DNA of 64,000 nt, from the NCBI RefSeq assembly GCF_015547515.1, contig NZ_JADMVE010000004.1, forward strand, positions 124,001 to 188,000. Direction: 5' to 3'. The position numbers and the translations under genes were made by a program. Shown piece by piece: positions 43,683 to 55,206 of the stretch. Positions within the stretch are counted from its first letter, which is position 1, and every line of letters begins with the position of its first letter. The DNA is from Eubacterium sp. 1001713B170207_170306_E7 (GTDB lineage: Bacteria; Bacillota; Clostridia; Eubacteriales; Eubacteriaceae). The notes under the pieces are model-generated. The model was not told the DNA's origin. It ran no database searches and was given only the letters and a program-made list of their open reading frames with translations.

Positions 43683-45167
43683 CTAATGGATCATGCTGCG
43701 CATTCTCTCAAGGCGCAGTAACAGCTCTTCCTTGCCCAGTACATCCATAATCAGTGTCAAATCCGGGCCGTGCATCTCTCCGGTCAGCATGATACGGGTA
43801 GGCATGTAAAGCATTTTCCCTTTAATTTTTTCTGCTTTGTGTTCCTTCTGGATTTCCTTCAAGATCGCTTTGGCCCGTTCGGTATCCACCACGTCGCTTT
43901 CTGTGATTTTTTCGACCAGGGCGTTAAAAAGCACCGGAACCGTTTCTTCCTTTAAGATATCAAGGCTTTCCGGGTCTGTAATCTCAAAGCCGCGGTCAAA
44001 GAGCATTTTTGTCTCCTCGGGCACCTGCGCAAAATAGCTGAGACGCTCACGCATGAGCTCGCCAACCTTTTCCAGCCACGGCATGCGGCTCTCAACATCC
44101 GCCTGAGTGATGTAGCCAGCCTCCAGCAGGTATGGGATCATACGTCCGGTCAGTTCCCCGATGGGCAGCTCCTTAATATAGTGGGCGTTCATCCAGTCCA
44201 GCTTTGCCCGGTCAAACACTGCGCCGGATTTATTGATTCTGGACAGGTCAAAGGCTTCAATCAGTTCATCCATTGAGAAAATTTCCTGCTCGTTCTCAGG
44301 GCTCCAGCCCAAAAGGGCCAGGAAGTTGATCAGAGCCTCAGGCAGATAGCCTTTTTTCAGGAAATCCCCGACGGATACGTCGCCCTGGCGTTTGCTGAGC
44401 TTTTTATGATCGTCGTTCAGGATATTGGACAGGTGGACGTACTGAGGCTGTTCCCAGCCGAAGCATTCGTACAGATACACATGCTTGGGTGTGGAGGGAA
44501 GCCACTCCTCGCCGCGGATAACATGGGTAATGCCCATGAGGTGGTCGTCGATGACAACGGCGAAATGGTAGGTTGGAAAACCGTCGGTTTTAATCAATAC
44601 CTGGTCGTCCAGATCGTTGGTGTTAATCTCAATTCTGCCGCGGACTGCATCGTCAAAGGCGACGACATGGTCTTCCGGCAGCTTCAGGCGGATAACATAG
44701 GGTTCACCCGCTGCGACACGCGCTTCCACTTCCTCTTTTGGCAGATTGCGGCAATGTCCGTCATAGCGCGGTGTCTCGCCGGCTGCCTTCTGCTTTTCGC
44801 GCACCTCGTCCAAACGCTCCTTGGTACAGAAGCAGTAATAGGCCTGGCCGTTTTCCAGCAGCTGGTCGATATACTTTTTATAAATATCCAGACGTTCGGA
44901 CTGGATATACGGGCCGCAGCCGCCCTTTTGCACAATTTTACCGTCCTCCTCAAAAAGCCCTTCGTCCGGTACCACACCGGTTACCATCAGGGCGTTGAGC
45001 AGATTCTCCACCGCCCCTTCTTCGTAGCGGGTACGGTCCGTATCTTCAAGGCGCAGTAAAAACTGTCCATTATTCTTTTTGGCAAACAAATAATTGTATA
45101 AGGCGGTTCGCAAGCTGCCCACATGCACATTGCCAGTGGGGCTTGGAGCAAAACGATCTCTAATCAT
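43683..45167 (-). CDS. gltX: Glutamyl-tRNA synthetase
   Basis: A 494-aa class I synthetase: HIGH equivalent [19 protein letters not shown] at about 8-26 and KMSKS equivalent KLSKR near 255. AAGGAGAA precedes the ATG. Whether it also charges tRNA-Gln (as in many Firmicutes that use GatCAB) is not visible. No T-box or other leader structure was recognised upstream. Confidence 0.96.
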   Translation of the reverse strand: MIRDRFAPSPTGNVHVGSLRTALYNYLFAKKNNGQFLLRLEDTDRTRYEEGAVENLLNALMVTGVVPDEGLFEEDGKIVQKGGCGPYIQSERLDIYKKYIDQLLENGQAYYCFCTKERLDEVREKQKAAGETPRYDGHCRNLPKEEVEARVAAGEPYVIRLKLPEDHVVAFDDAVRGRIEINTNDLDDQVLIKTDGFPTYHFAVVIDDHLMGITHVIRGEEWLPSTPKHVYLYECFGWEQPQYVHLSNILNDDHKKLSKRQGDVSVGDFLKKGYLPEALINFLALLGWSPENEQEIFSMDELIEAFDLSRINKSGAVFDRAKLDWMNAHYIKELPIGELTGRMIPYLLEAGYITQADVESRMPWLEKVGELMRERLSYFAQVPEETKMLFDRGFEITDPESLDILKEETVPVLFNALVEKITESDVVDTERAKAILKEIQKEHKAEKIKGKMLYMPTRIMLTGEMHGPDLTLIMDVLGKEELLLRLERMRSMIH

Positions 45168-45236
45168 TCAATTCTCCTTCTAAACTGATATCGATAATCA
45201 AGGTTCTATAATTATTACACGCTAACTATTATAGCA

Positions 45237-46184
45237 TTAATTCTTGTCTTTAGCATGATTTTTTCGGTTATTTTTAATAATTCTTGCATTTCGGGCAAGG
45301 ATTTCCCGACCGCGCCAGGCGGCCGCTGTTTTTCCAAACTGCTTTTCAAAATCCTCCGCACTGACTGCTTCGGTATCCTCCAGTGACGGATAAACACTTT
45401 CCAGTTTTATTCCGGGCCAGCCCGCCCTGCCTTCCAGGCTTTTTTTGTTCCAGGGACAGGCCCGCTGGCAGTCGTCACAGCCGTACAAATAAACCGTGCC
45501 CAGAAGCTTTTCTTCATCTGCCGAAAGCTTTTTCTTTTGGGTCAGATAGGATACGCACCGCTCTGGCTCCAGCGTATAGCCTTCTCCCAGAGCCTGGTTC
45601 GGGCAGGCCAAAAGACAGCGGCGGCAGGAACCGCAGCGGCTTTCCAATGGTTGGACAGGCTCAAAGTCGATGGGACTGTTTACCAGTATCTGTCCGATGA
45701 AAAAGAAGCTGCCGTATTGTGGATTGATCAGCGTGTTATTTTTTCCAAAAAAGCCCAGTCCTGCCCGCCAGGCCGTTGCCCTGTCCAAAAGCCGGCTGTT
45801 GTCCACATAGCAGCGGTAGTCAAGCGACGGAGCGCTTTCCTTCAGCCGCGCCATCAGGCCGTGCATTTTTTCTGTGACCCTCTCATGATAATCCTGTCCC
45901 CAGGCGACCGCCGCTAGCTTTCCACGGGCCGGACTCTCCCCGGGCTCCGGCAGCTCCGCGCAGTAAGGCAGACCGATAACGATGATTCCCTCTACCTCTG
46001 GAAAGGCCTGAGCGTAGTCAATACGCTTGGCTGGCGGCGTGCGCTCAAAGCTTGTGAGCCTTCCCTGTTCCCTGCGCTTTTCGAGCGGCTCCAGCCACTC
46101 TGTCAGGGGGTTCGGCTCTGCAAAGCCGATCATTTTAATTCCGGCCGCTCTGGCGGCTTGTCTGATTTCCTCTTCCTTCAGCAT
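45237..46184 (-). CDS. queG: Epoxyqueuosine reductase
   Basis: A 315-aa cobalamin- and Fe-S-dependent reductase for the last step of queuosine. Two 4Fe-4S motifs are seen: CGSCRRCLLACP (about 187-198) and CDDCQRACPW (about 236-245). It is shorter than the E. coli protein because the C-terminal HEAT repeats are absent, as in many Clostridia. GGAGGAAAAAG precedes the ATG. Confidence 0.93.
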   Translation of the reverse strand: MLKEEEIRQAARAAGIKMIGFAEPNPLTEWLEPLEKRREQGRLTSFERTPPAKRIDYAQAFPEVEGIIVIGLPYCAELPEPGESPARGKLAAVAWGQDYHERVTEKMHGLMARLKESAPSLDYRCYVDNSRLLDRATAWRAGLGFFGKNNTLINPQYGSFFFIGQILVNSPIDFEPVQPLESRCGSCRRCLLACPNQALGEGYTLEPERCVSYLTQKKKLSADEEKLLGTVYLYGCDDCQRACPWNKKSLEGRAGWPGIKLESVYPSLEDTEAVSAEDFEKQFGKTAAAWRGREILARNARIIKNNRKNHAKDKN

Positions 46185-46207
46185 CTTTTTCCTCCGGCAG
46201 CTAAAAT

Positions 46208-46240
46208 AAAAAGCAGGCTTATGTTCTGCAAGCCTGCTTT
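46208..46240 (-). terminator. lon-engB terminator
   Basis: AAGCAGGCTT (46211-46220) pairs with AGCCTGCTTT (46231-46240), followed on the minus strand by TTTTTATTTT. Confidence 0.8.
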
Positions 46241-46250
46241 TACTTAAAAT

Positions 46251-46832
46251 TTAAAGCCGTTCTTCAATTACTTCCCAGGCTTCTTCTTTACCCAGCTTAG
46301 TAGCTGCTGAAAACAGAATAACATCACTCCGTTTTCTTGGCCGCAGGGTATTAAAAATATTGTCCACAGCCTTTTTCTGGCGTACCTTTGAAATCTTGTC
46401 GGCCTTTGTCGCAATGATAACCGGATCAAGGCCGTAATAGGTCAGCCAGTCGTACATGAGACGGTCATCCTCTGTGGGCTCGTGGCGGCTGTCTACCAGC
46501 AGCAGTACCAGCACCATGTTCTCACGCTTCTGCAGGTATTCCTCAATCATAACGCCCCATTTTTCGCGTTCCTTTTTAGAAACCTTGGCGTAGCCATAGC
46601 CTGGCATGTCCACAAAATAAAAGGCTTCGTTGATCTTATAGAAGTTCATCGTCTGGGTCTTTCCAGGCTGGGAGCTGGTACGGGCCAGCCCCTTTCTCTG
46701 GATCAGTGTGTTAATAAAGGAGGATTTGCCGACATTGGAGCGCCCCAGCAGGACGATCTCGGGCAGTTTATCCTCGGGATATTGGGCTTGCTGGACCGCG
46801 CTGATGACGATCTCGGCTTGGGTTACTTTCAT
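46251..46832 (-). CDS. engB: Ribosome biogenesis GTP-binding protein EngB (YsxC)
   Basis: A 193-aa TRAFAC GTPase: G1 GRSNVGKSS (about 31-39), G3 DMPGYG, G4 TKADK. Required for 50S assembly. Its ATG overlaps the lon stop codon (ATGA), the widespread lon-engB arrangement; GAGGAGC lies upstream. Confidence 0.96.
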   Translation of the reverse strand: MKVTQAEIVISAVQQAQYPEDKLPEIVLLGRSNVGKSSFINTLIQRKGLARTSSQPGKTQTMNFYKINEAFYFVDMPGYGYAKVSKKEREKWGVMIEEYLQKRENMVLVLLLVDSRHEPTEDDRLMYDWLTYYGLDPVIIATKADKISKVRQKKAVDNIFNTLRPRKRSDVILFSAATKLGKEEAWEVIEERL

Positions 46833-49213
46833 TTAAGCTCCTCGAATACAATTTTTGTAACTTCTTCCATTTTGCTGACCGGGTGGATATTGAGGGCATC
46901 CAGCACCATATCCGGCACTTCCTCAAGATCCTTCTGGTTTTCCTTCGGCAGGATAATTTCCTTGATGCCTGCGCGGTGCGCGGCGGTCAGCTTTTCACGC
47001 AGTCCGCCGATGGGCAGTACGCGGCCTCTCAGGGTAATCTCACCTGTCATGGCCAGATTCTGCGGTACCGGCTTGCCGGTAAGGGCAGAGATCAGCGCTG
47101 TGGTCATGGTAATCCCTGCGGATGGACCATCCTTTGGCACTGCACCTTCGGGCACATGGAGATGAATATCGTTCTTTTCGTAAAAATCCTCGGCAATGCC
47201 CAGCTCTGATATTTTGGAACGGATATAGCTGATGGCGGCCTTGGCAGATTCCTGCATAACGTCGCCAAGCTGACCAGTGATCACAATCTTGCCGGTCCCC
47301 TTGACAACGACCACTTCAATCTGAAGGGTTTCGCCGCCCACAGAAGTCCAGGCAAGCCCGTTGACCAGGCCCACCTCCTTGACATTGTTCATGGTGTCAA
47401 AGGAGTAACGTTCCATGCCCAAGAACTTGTCCAGATTCTTCTGCGTAACAGAGACGCTCTGCTTGCCGTTTTCCACAATTTCCTTGGCGGCCACACGGCA
47501 CACACGGGCAATCTGGCGTTCCAGCTCACGGACACCGGACTCACGGGTATAATAGCTGATAATATTCTGTAAGGCTTTCTGGCTGATCTTGCAGCTGCTG
47601 GCCTTTAAGCCGTGGATTTCCAGCTGCTTTGGAATCAGGTAGCGTTTGGCGATTTCCAGTTTTTCTGTTTCCACATAGCCGTTGACCTCGATAATTTCCA
47701 TACGGTCGAGCAATGGTCTCGGAATGGTGGAGAGGGAGTTGGCTGTGGTCAGGAACATGACATGAGACAAATCAAAGGGAAGCTCCAGATAATTGTCCGT
47801 AAAGGTACTGTTCTGTTCCGGGTCCAAAACCTCCAGAAGCGCTGACGCCGGGTCCCCTCGGAAATCCTGGCTGAGCTTGTCAATTTCGTCCAGCAGGAAC
47901 AGTGGATTCATGGCCTCTGCTTGTTTCAAATGATAAATAATCCGTCCCGGAATCGCGCCCACATAGGTTCTGCGGTGTCCGCGGATTTCCGCCTCATCCC
48001 GCATGCCGCCTAAGGACATGCGCACATAGGGGCGGTTCAGCGCCCGCGCAATGGACTTGGCGATGGAGGTTTTACCAACCCCCGGCGGTCCCACCAGACA
48101 CAGGATCGGTGATTTTAAAGATTTTGACAGCTGAAGCACTGAAATGTATTCCAGAATACGCTCCTTGACCTTTTCCAGCGCGTAATGGTCGTGATCGAGA
48201 ATTTTTCTCGCTTCCACCACGTTGAGGGTTTCCTCTGTCATAATATTCCAGGGCAGATCGAGAACCCACTCGATATAGCTTTCAATTACGCCTGCCTCCG
48301 ATGAGCCTGCCGGGATTTTATTCAGCCGGTTAATCTCATTGGTGACCTTTTCCCGGACCTCGTCGCTGACGTCCATCGCTGCCAGGCGTTCACGGTAATC
48401 CTCGATCTCGTCGATGACATCGCCCTCGCCGAGCTCTTCCTGGATAACCTTGATCTGTTCCCTGAGCACATACTCACGCTGGTTTTTATCCAGCTCAGAT
48501 TTTACCTTCGCGTCAATATTCTGTTCGATCCGCAGCATTTCCAGCTCGCTGACCAGCACCTCGTAGGTGATCATCAGGCGTTTTTCCACATCAGTTTCCT
48601 GCAGAATACGCTGGGCGTCCTTGCTTTCCAGCACCAAGTTGGCGCAGATCAGGTCAATGAGATTGTCCGGATTATCCACAAGATCCAACGAGGCCAGCAG
48701 GTCTGTGGCCATCTTCCGGGTCATAGTCATATAGGTCGCAAAGGCCGAACGGATCATACGGATCAGCGCCTGATTTTCTTTGGTGTCGTAGTAAATGCTC
48801 TGAACCGGCTCGTAGAGCACTTCAAAAAAGGGCTCGTACTGAATATACTCGATAATTTTCGCCCTTTCCTGGACCTCTACGAGAATTCTGGTGAGGTTGT
48901 CCGGCATTTTAAGCATCTGCTTAACCTTAGCCACACAGCCAACACTGTAGATATCTTCCGGTTCCGGGTCTTCGATTTTTATATCCTTCTGCTCGGTCAG
49001 AAATACAATCTGATCCCTTGTCATGGCTGTCTCAAGGGCCTGAATGGATTTGTCCCGGCCGATATCGAAATGAACCACCATTCCCGGAAACACGCTCATA
49101 CCGCGCATGGGAATCATGGGCAGACCCTTCTGCTCATCCTTAATATCTTCGGACAGGCCGACTGGGTTTTGGATATGATTATTTAAAGTCATTTCATCAT
49201 TCTCAATGTTCAT
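46829..49213 (-). CDS. lon: ATP-dependent protease Lon
   Basis: A 794-aa LonA: N-terminal substrate domain (1-270), AAA+ module with GPPGVGKTS (about 370-378) and the Lon protease domain with catalytic Ser in [11 protein letters not shown] and Lys in [23 protein letters not shown] precedes the ATG. Degrades misfolded and regulatory proteins. It follows clpX after a terminator and leads engB. Confidence 0.97.
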   Translation of the reverse strand: MNIENDEMTLNNHIQNPVGLSEDIKDEQKGLPMIPMRGMSVFPGMVVHFDIGRDKSIQALETAMTRDQIVFLTEQKDIKIEDPEPEDIYSVGCVAKVKQMLKMPDNLTRILVEVQERAKIIEYIQYEPFFEVLYEPVQSIYYDTKENQALIRMIRSAFATYMTMTRKMATDLLASLDLVDNPDNLIDLICANLVLESKDAQRILQETDVEKRLMITYEVLVSELEMLRIEQNIDAKVKSELDKNQREYVLREQIKVIQEELGEGDVIDEIEDYRERLAAMDVSDEVREKVTNEINRLNKIPAGSSEAGVIESYIEWVLDLPWNIMTEETLNVVEARKILDHDHYALEKVKERILEYISVLQLSKSLKSPILCLVGPPGVGKTSIAKSIARALNRPYVRMSLGGMRDEAEIRGHRRTYVGAIPGRIIYHLKQAEAMNPLFLLDEIDKLSQDFRGDPASALLEVLDPEQNSTFTDNYLELPFDLSHVMFLTTANSLSTIPRPLLDRMEIIEVNGYVETEKLEIAKRYLIPKQLEIHGLKASSCKISQKALQNIISYYTRESGVRELERQIARVCRVAAKEIVENGKQSVSVTQKNLDKFLGMERYSFDTMNNVKEVGLVNGLAWTSVGGETLQIEVVVVKGTGKIVITGQLGDVMQESAKAAISYIRSKISELGIAEDFYEKNDIHLHVPEGAVPKDGPSAGITMTTALISALTGKPVPQNLAMTGEITLRGRVLPIGGLREKLTAAHRAGIKEIILPKENQKDLEEVPDMVLDALNIHPVSKMEEVTKIVFEELK

Positions 49214-49258
49214 TTTATTGCTCCTTTCTAAGAGATAAAAGGGGATGTCTTTCAGTTA

Positions 49259-49290
49259 TAAAAAAAGCAATCCCATAAGATTGCTTTTTT
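49259..49290 (-). terminator. clpX terminator
   Basis: AAGCAATC (49265-49272) pairs with GATTGCTT (49279-49286); T-run on the minus strand at 49266-49261. Confidence 0.85.
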
Positions 49291-49299
49291 ACAGGTATT

Positions 49300-50565
49300 C
49301 TAAGATACACTGGTCGTCTTTTCTTCGCTGGCTTTCGGCTGTGTTTCCACTACGGGCGCTTCCAGCTGTTCGACCACATCTTTCGTGATAATAACCTTTG
49401 ACACGCCTTCCTCAGAAGGAATGTCAAACATAATGTCTGTCATGATATTTTCAATAATACCACGGAGGCCTCTGGCGCCGGTACCATTTTGCAGGGCTTT
49501 TTCGGCAATGGCCTTTAAAGCATCTTTTTCAAATTCCAGCGTTACGCCTTCGATTTCAAACATCTTTTTGTACTGCTTGACCAGGGCGTTTTTAGGTTCG
49601 GTCAGGATATTGATCAAGGCCTCTTCGTCTAAATTCTGAAGGGTGGCAATGACCGGGATACGGCCGATAAACTCAGGAATGAGGCCGTATTTCAGCAGAT
49701 CCTGAGGTTCGATATTGTCGAGAAGCACCTCTTTGGCTTTTTCGTCAGTGGTTTTAATGGTTGCACTGAAGCCCATGGAGCCCTTTTCCATTCTCCGCTC
49801 AATGACCCCGTCCATGCCGTCAAAGGCACCGCCGCAGATAAAGAGAATGTTGGAGGTATCCAGCTGAATAAATTCCTGATGCGGGTGTTTTCTGCCGCCC
49901 TGGGGGGGCACATTGGCAACGGTTCCCTCGAGAATTTTCAGCAGGGCCTGCTGCACACCCTCGCCGCTGACGTCGCGGGTGATGGACGGGTTGTCGCTTT
50001 TTCGGGAGATCTTATCAATTTCATCAATATAGATGATCCCCTTCTGAGCGCGTTCAACGTCCATATCGGCTGCCTGAAGCAGCTTGAGCAGGATATTTTC
50101 AACATCTTCGCCTACATAGCCGGCTTCTGTCAGAGAGGTGGCATCCGCAATGGCAAAGGGTACATCCAGCACCCGCGCCAGTGTCTGGGCCAGCAGGGTC
50201 TTGCCAGAGCCTGTAGGTCCGATTAAAATAATATTGCTTTTCTGTAATTCGACATCATCATCAGCGTCCAGCATGGCGTTAATACGCTTGTAGTGATTGT
50301 AAACCGCTACGGCCAACGAACGCTTTGCCCGATGCTGGGAGATAACATATTCGTCAAGCATTGCTTTAATCTCACGGGGCGTCGGTACATTTTCAAAATC
50401 AATTTCCTTTGGCACGTAGTCATTGGCAATGATTTCTTCACACAGGGCCACACATTCATCACAAATGTAGACGCCTGGTCCTGCAACCATCCGCTTTACC
50501 TGAGACTGGCTCTTTCCGCAGAAAGAACAGCAAACCTGTTTGATTCCATCTTTTTCGTTTGACAT
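49300..50565 (-). CDS. clpX: ClpX ATPase subunit of ClpXP
   Basis: A 421-aa unfoldase: N-terminal zinc domain CSFCGKS...CDECV (about 13-41), Walker A GPTGSGKT (about 115-122), pore loop GYVGEDV near 148 and Walker [11 protein letters not shown]. Its ring feeds substrates into ClpP. AGAGGAA precedes the ATG, 11 bp after clpP; third gene of tig-clpP-clpX. Confidence 0.97.
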   Translation of the reverse strand: MSNEKDGIKQVCCSFCGKSQSQVKRMVAGPGVYICDECVALCEEIIANDYVPKEIDFENVPTPREIKAMLDEYVISQHRAKRSLAVAVYNHYKRINAMLDADDDVELQKSNIILIGPTGSGKTLLAQTLARVLDVPFAIADATSLTEAGYVGEDVENILLKLLQAADMDVERAQKGIIYIDEIDKISRKSDNPSITRDVSGEGVQQALLKILEGTVANVPPQGGRKHPHQEFIQLDTSNILFICGGAFDGMDGVIERRMEKGSMGFSATIKTTDEKAKEVLLDNIEPQDLLKYGLIPEFIGRIPVIATLQNLDEEALINILTEPKNALVKQYKKMFEIEGVTLEFEKDALKAIAEKALQNGTGARGLRGIIENIMTDIMFDIPSEEGVSKVIITKDVVEQLEAPVVETQPKASEEKTTSVS

Positions 50566-50576
50566 ATTAATTCCTC

Positions 50577-51164
50577 TTATCTGGAACTGACGATTTGATC
50601 GATCAGACCATATTCTAACGCTTCCTCAGCGGACATAAAATTGTCGCGGTCAGTATCCCTTGCGATAACGTCAATGGGCTGGCCGGTTTTATCACTGAGA
50701 ATTTCATTGAGCTTTTCACGCGTTTTAATCAAACGTTTGGCATATATTTCCACATCGACACTCTGGCCCTGGGCGCCGCCCAGAGGCTGATGGATCATGA
50801 TCTCACTGTTTGGCAGCGCCCTGCGCTTGCCTTTGGCACCGGCCGCCAGCAAAAAAGCGCCCATGGATGCCGCCATGCCCACACACATGGTGGAGACATC
50901 GCATTTGATAAAGTTCATGGTATCGTAAATGGCAAACCCGGAGCTGATTGAACCGCCCGGGCTGTTAATATACATCTCAATATCTTTGTCTGGATTATCC
51001 GCTTCTAAAAAGATTAACTGTGCTACGATCAGACTGGATGTTGTATCATTTATTTCCCCGTCAAGGAAAATAATCCGTTCTTTCAGCAAACGTGAATAAA
51101 TGTCAAAAGAACGTTCCCCCCGTCCCGTCTGTTCAATAACCATAGGGACAAGATTCATATTCAT
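50577..51164 (-). CDS. clpP: ClpP protease subunit
   Basis: A 195-aa ClpP with catalytic Ser100 ([11 protein letters not shown]), His125 (MIHQPLGG) and the Asp in DTDRDNFMS near 174. The N-terminal segment [23 protein letters not shown] is standard. AGGGGT precedes the ATG. Confidence 0.97.
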   Translation of the reverse strand: MNMNLVPMVIEQTGRGERSFDIYSRLLKERIIFLDGEINDTTSSLIVAQLIFLEADNPDKDIEMYINSPGGSISSGFAIYDTMNFIKCDVSTMCVGMAASMGAFLLAAGAKGKRRALPNSEIMIHQPLGGAQGQSVDVEIYAKRLIKTREKLNEILSDKTGQPIDVIARDTDRDNFMSAEEALEYGLIDQIVSSR

Positions 51165-51177
51165 TGTTATACCCCTA

Positions 51178-52464
51178 TTATTTAACCTGTGCGGCGTCGA
51201 CTAAGAAATCGATGGCTTTTCTGCGTTTGATATCGGTCTTCATGTAACCTTCCATCGTTTCGTTCACTGTCTTTTTAAATTCTTCAAAATCCTGCTGCAT
51301 GGAAGCGGCATATCGTTTGATTTCTTCTTCCATTTCTTCTTCTGTTGGCTCCAGCTTTTCAGCTTCGGCAATTTCAGTTAAAACAAAATCTGCTTTGATA
51401 TTGCGTTCAACATCTTCTTTCATGCTTTCTCTGAACTGTTCAACCGTTGAGCCCATGTAGCCCAGATAATCTTTCAGGCTCAGGCCCTGGCCGCTTAACT
51501 GACGGTCATATGTATCCAGGGTTCGGTCCAGCTCTTCTACAACCATCAGGTATGGAATGTCAATTTCTGCATTCTGAACCGCAAAGTCAATGACCTTGTT
51601 TTCCGCGTTTCTGCGCAGTTCTGTTGTTTTCTGTTCTTTTAATCTTTCAGCAACACTGACTTTCAGCTCGTCCAGGGTATCAAATTCACTGACATCTTTT
51701 GCAAATTCGTCGTCAATTTCCGGCAGCTCTTTAACCTGTACTTCTTTAACAGTTGTCTTGAATACAGCGTCCTTACCGGCAACATCTTCCTGCTGGTAGT
51801 CTTCCGGGAAACTAACCTTTACATCAATTTCTTCGCCGGCTTTTGTGCCTATCAGCTGATCCTCAAAGCCTGGGATAAAGACATTGCTGCCCAGCTCCAG
51901 TGTATAGCCTTTGCTTGCGCCGCCGTCAAACGGCACGCCGTCAATGCTTCCAACAAAATCAATGATTACTGTATCGCCTTTTTTGGCTTCAGTGTTTTCG
52001 TCAGTGATAATGCGGGCGTTCATACCCGCCATACGGGTGAGCTCTGCATCGATATCTTCGTCGGTAATAACCGCTTCAAGGGATTCAATTTCCGCGCCCT
52101 TGTATTCACCGAGCGTCGCAGCTGGTTTCAGGCCGATATTTACAATAAATACCGCGCCGTCTTCGCTGGCTTCCTTAACTTCCTGTAATTCCGGACGGGT
52201 TACAGGTTCAAGCTTCAATTCGTCCAGCGCGTCTTTGTATGCGTCCGGGAAAGCGAAATCAATGGCGTCTTCATAAAATACGCCTTTGCCATAGTGTGCT
52301 TCAATGAGTTTTCTGGGCGCTTTGCCCTTTCTGAAACCCTGAATGGTGAAATGTTTTTTATTCTTGTTGTAAGACTGTTTAATTGCTTTTTGAAAGTCTT
52401 CAGCTGATACTGTAATCTCAACTGATACTATATTTTTTTCATTACTTAATTCTTTTGCGCTCAT
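51178..52464 (-). CDS. tig: Trigger factor
   Basis: About 428 aa: N-terminal ribosome-binding domain with [17 protein letters not shown] (signature, about 43-59), an FKBP-type PPIase domain ([22 protein letters not shown]) and the helical C-terminal chaperone arms. The start at 52464 has GTGGAGG upstream; an in-frame GTG four codons earlier covers that site. It begins the tig-clpP-clpX run. Confidence 0.96.
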   Translation of the reverse strand: MSAKELSNEKNIVSVEITVSAEDFQKAIKQSYNKNKKHFTIQGFRKGKAPRKLIEAHYGKGVFYEDAIDFAFPDAYKDALDELKLEPVTRPELQEVKEASEDGAVFIVNIGLKPAATLGEYKGAEIESLEAVITDEDIDAELTRMAGMNARIITDENTEAKKGDTVIIDFVGSIDGVPFDGGASKGYTLELGSNVFIPGFEDQLIGTKAGEEIDVKVSFPEDYQQEDVAGKDAVFKTTVKEVQVKELPEIDDEFAKDVSEFDTLDELKVSVAERLKEQKTTELRRNAENKVIDFAVQNAEIDIPYLMVVEELDRTLDTYDRQLSGQGLSLKDYLGYMGSTVEQFRESMKEDVERNIKADFVLTEIAEAEKLEPTEEEMEEEIKRYAASMQQDFEEFKKTVNETMEGYMKTDIKRRKAIDFLVDAAQVK

Positions 52465-52509
52465 ATTATCCTCCACATAGCTCTAATTATAAACATTCTC
52501 AATTTCCTA

Positions 52510-52538
52510 AGTATAACATAGGAATTATGCCATATCAA
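52510..52538 (-). promoter_or_regulatory. tig promoter
   Basis: Minus-strand TTGATA (52538-52533), 17-bp spacer and TATACT (52515-52510). A GCCTGA/TCAGGC inverted repeat lies further upstream (about 52600-52635). Confidence 0.7.
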
Positions 52539-52660
52539 GCGTAGAAACGCTTTGTTTTAAAAATTTTCGGCTTTTATAACGCATTTTTAAGGTAGACTTC
52601 AAGATTTCAGGCCTGAATTGCAAAAAATCAGGCCCAAGTTGCCGATTTTGCCTGTCATAT

Positions 52661-52690
52661 AAAAACCCCGGGATTAATAATCCCGGGATT
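52661..52690 (-). terminator. livF terminator
   Basis: CCCGGGATT and AATCCCGGG form a stem with a short loop (about 52667-52688), followed on the minus strand by TTTTT. Confidence 0.8.
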
Positions 52691-52722
52691 CGATGGTGAA
52701 TTACTATTTTAATCAGGCTCTG

Positions 52723-53427
52723 TCAGCCGCCCAGATATGCGGTGCGTACCTCGTCGTTGGCCAGCAGCTCTTCTGACGTTCCGTGCAGTTTGATTTTACC
52801 GGTTTCCAGCACATAGCCGCGGTTGGCGATCCGCAGGGCTTTGTTGGCGTTCTGCTCGACCAGCAGAATAGTGGTTCCGGCGCTGTTGATGGTCTGGATC
52901 ATACTGAAAATCTCATCGACCAGAATCGGGGCAAGCCCCATGGACGGTTCGTCCAGAAGCAGAAGCTTCGGTCTTGTCATCAGCGCCCGGCCAATGGCCA
53001 GCATCTGCTGCTCGCCGCCGCTCAGGGTGCCGGCGATCTGCTTGGAACGCTCCTTCAGACGTGGGAAATAGTTAAAGACCATTTCCATATCCTGCGCGAT
53101 CTCCCGCTTGTCCTTCCGGATAAAAGCGCCCATTACGAGATTCTCGTACACAGTCATTTCTGCAAAGACCTGACGGCCTTCGGGTACATGGGCGATGCCT
53201 AGATCTGGAATCTGGTAAGGTTTTACCTTGCTGATGTCTTCTCCCTGAAAGGAGATAATCCCCTTTTCCGCCCTCAGCAGCCCCGACACGGTCTGAAGGG
53301 TGGTGGTTTTACCCGCGCCGTTGGCGCCGATCAGGGTGACAATCTCACCGTCGTTCACCTCAAAGGTAATGCCCTTGATGGCGTGGATTTTTCCATAATA
53401 TACATTAAGATCTTTTACTTTTAACAT
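52723..53427 (-). CDS. livF: Branched-chain amino acid ABC transporter ATPase LivF
   Basis: A 234-aa ATPase: Walker A GANGAGKTT (about 36-44), signature LSGGEQQ, Walker B LLLLDEPSMGLAP. The APILVDEIF...GTTILLVEQNANKAL C-terminal part is typical of LivF. ATG at 53427 follows AGGAGGGG; a TTG one codon earlier is less likely. Last gene of the liv run. Confidence 0.95.
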   Translation of the reverse strand: MLKVKDLNVYYGKIHAIKGITFEVNDGEIVTLIGANGAGKTTTLQTVSGLLRAEKGIISFQGEDISKVKPYQIPDLGIAHVPEGRQVFAEMTVYENLVMGAFIRKDKREIAQDMEMVFNYFPRLKERSKQIAGTLSGGEQQMLAIGRALMTRPKLLLLDEPSMGLAPILVDEIFSMIQTINSAGTTILLVEQNANKALRIANRGYVLETGKIKLHGTSEELLANDEVRTAYLGG

Positions 53428-53437
53428 CAAACCCCTC

Positions 53438-54196
53438 CTAGTCTCCGAGATAAGCCCGGATTACATCAGGATTGTTTTTTATCTCGTCCGGTGTTCCCTC
53501 TGCAATGGTACGGCCATAGTCGACCACCACAATCCGCTCGCAGATCCCCATGACCAGTTTCATATCGTGCTCGATCAAAAGAACGGTAATATTAAACTTA
53601 TTCCGGATAAAATGGATGGTTTCCATCAGCTCTTCGGTCTCGTTGGGGTTCATCCCCGCTGCCGGCTCATCCAGCATCAGAACCTTTGGGTCCGATGCCA
53701 GAGCCCTTGCAATTTCAAGCTTACGCTGCTGGCCATAGGGCAGGTTTTTTGCCTTGGTCTGTTCGTATTCGCCCATGTCAAAAATTTCAAGAAGCTTTTT
53801 ACATTCCTCATAGGCCCTTTGCTCTTCCTTCCAGAATTTTCTGGTACGGAAAAGGCCCTGGGCCAGATTGTAATTGACAAAATTGTGGTAGGCGATTTCG
53901 ACATTTTCGATGGCGGTCAGGTCCTTAAACAGGCGGATGTTCTGAAAGGTACGGGCCGCGCCCATTTTAACCACTTCGTGAGGCGATTTTCCCACAATGC
54001 TCTTGCCCTCAATGCTGATGTTTCCCTCGGTCGGCACATAGACGCCGGTAAGGGTATTAAAGATCGTGGTCTTTCCTGCGCCGTTCGGGCCGATCAGCCC
54101 GACCAGCTCATTGGAACCCAGGGTGAGATTAAATTTATCGACAGCGGTCAGACCGCCAAAACGCATGGTTACATCCTTCGCTTCAAGAATTGGCAT
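53438..54196 (-). CDS. livG: Branched-chain amino acid ABC transporter ATPase LivG
   Basis: A 252-aa ATPase with the LivG-type long insert between Walker A (GPNGAGKTTIFN, about 36-47) and the signature, which here reads LPYGQQRKLE; Walker B is VLMLDEPAAGMNP. Its ATG overlaps the livM stop by 1 bp. Pairs with LivF. Confidence 0.95.
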   Translation of the reverse strand: MPILEAKDVTMRFGGLTAVDKFNLTLGSNELVGLIGPNGAGKTTIFNTLTGVYVPTEGNISIEGKSIVGKSPHEVVKMGAARTFQNIRLFKDLTAIENVEIAYHNFVNYNLAQGLFRTRKFWKEEQRAYEECKKLLEIFDMGEYEQTKAKNLPYGQQRKLEIARALASDPKVLMLDEPAAGMNPNETEELMETIHFIRNKFNITVLLIEHDMKLVMGICERIVVVDYGRTIAEGTPDEIKNNPDVIRAYLGD

Positions 54197-55203
54197 TATG
54201 CGTCACCTCCATCCACTGAATTCTTTGTTGTATTCTTTCGGTTTTTCAGGTTTTCAAAGAACCGCGTGAGCGAGAACTCGTAACGCCCCAGCATGCCCTG
54301 GGGTCTGAAAATCATCATAATGATCAGCGCCAGTGAGTAGACCAGCAGCCGGTATTCTGAGAACTGACGCAGAAGCTCCGGCAGAACGGTCAGCACAATG
54401 GCAGAAAGAATGGAGCCGGTCACACTGCCCAGTCCGCCCAGTACGACAATAACAAATATTTCAATCGAAAACATGAACTGGAACTTATTCGGATCCAGAT
54501 AGCCCTGGTAGTGCGCGTAAAGGGAGCCGCCGATACCTGCAAAAAACGAGGAGATGGTAAAGGCCATGACCTTGTACTTGGTGGTCGGAATTCCGGCGGC
54601 TTCGGAGGCAATCTCATCCTCACGAATGGACATAATGGCCCGGCCGAACTTGGAGCGTCCCAGTGTAAAGATCAGCAGAATCACTACGATCATAATCCAG
54701 TAAACATAGCCGAGGGTCGCAATACGGGGAATCCCCTTCAGGCCCTGGGCGCCGCCGGTCGGCTGGAAGTTTACAAAGAAAATACGGATAATTTCGGCAA
54801 AGCCGATGGTCACAATCCCGAGGTAGTCCCCGCGGAGACGCAGGCTCGGTGTCCCGATCACAATCCCGACAATCCCTGCGGCAACCCCGCCGGCCAGCGA
54901 GGCGATGATCAGCACCAGAAGCGCGGGCAGCGAATCGTTCCCGTTTGTGATGGCAATGGACACACTAGCAGCGGTATAGGCCCCAATGGCCATAAAGCCC
55001 GCGTGGCCCAGGGCCATTTCGCCCAGGAAGCCTGCGACAATATTTAAGCTTGTCGCCATAATGATCATAATACAGGTCAGAATGACAATCCCGCCAAAAT
55101 AGTTGGTAACAACCTTAAAGGTTACAAGCGAGTAAATCACTGCAAAGATTACGATCATTGAGATTGCGTTGACAATGTACGATTTTTTCAGTTCTTTGGT
55201 CAT
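54196..55203 (-). CDS. livM: Branched-chain amino acid permease LivM
   Basis: A 335-aa permease with about nine membrane helices and the conserved loop SIREDEIASEAAGIPTTKYK (about 195-214), the ATPase-coupling EAA-like motif. AAGGTGTAAG precedes the ATG. The C-terminal tail is hydrophilic and basic. Confidence 0.94.
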   Translation of the reverse strand: MTKELKKSYIVNAISMIVIFAVIYSLVTFKVVTNYFGGIVILTCIMIIMATSLNIVAGFLGEMALGHAGFMAIGAYTAASVSIAITNGNDSLPALLVLIIASLAGGVAAGIVGIVIGTPSLRLRGDYLGIVTIGFAEIIRIFFVNFQPTGGAQGLKGIPRIATLGYVYWIMIVVILLIFTLGRSKFGRAIMSIREDEIASEAAGIPTTKYKVMAFTISSFFAGIGGSLYAHYQGYLDPNKFQFMFSIEIFVIVVLGGLGSVTGSILSAIVLTVLPELLRQFSEYRLLVYSLALIIMMIFRPQGMLGRYEFSLTRFFENLKNRKNTTKNSVDGGDA

Positions 55204-55206
55204 GTC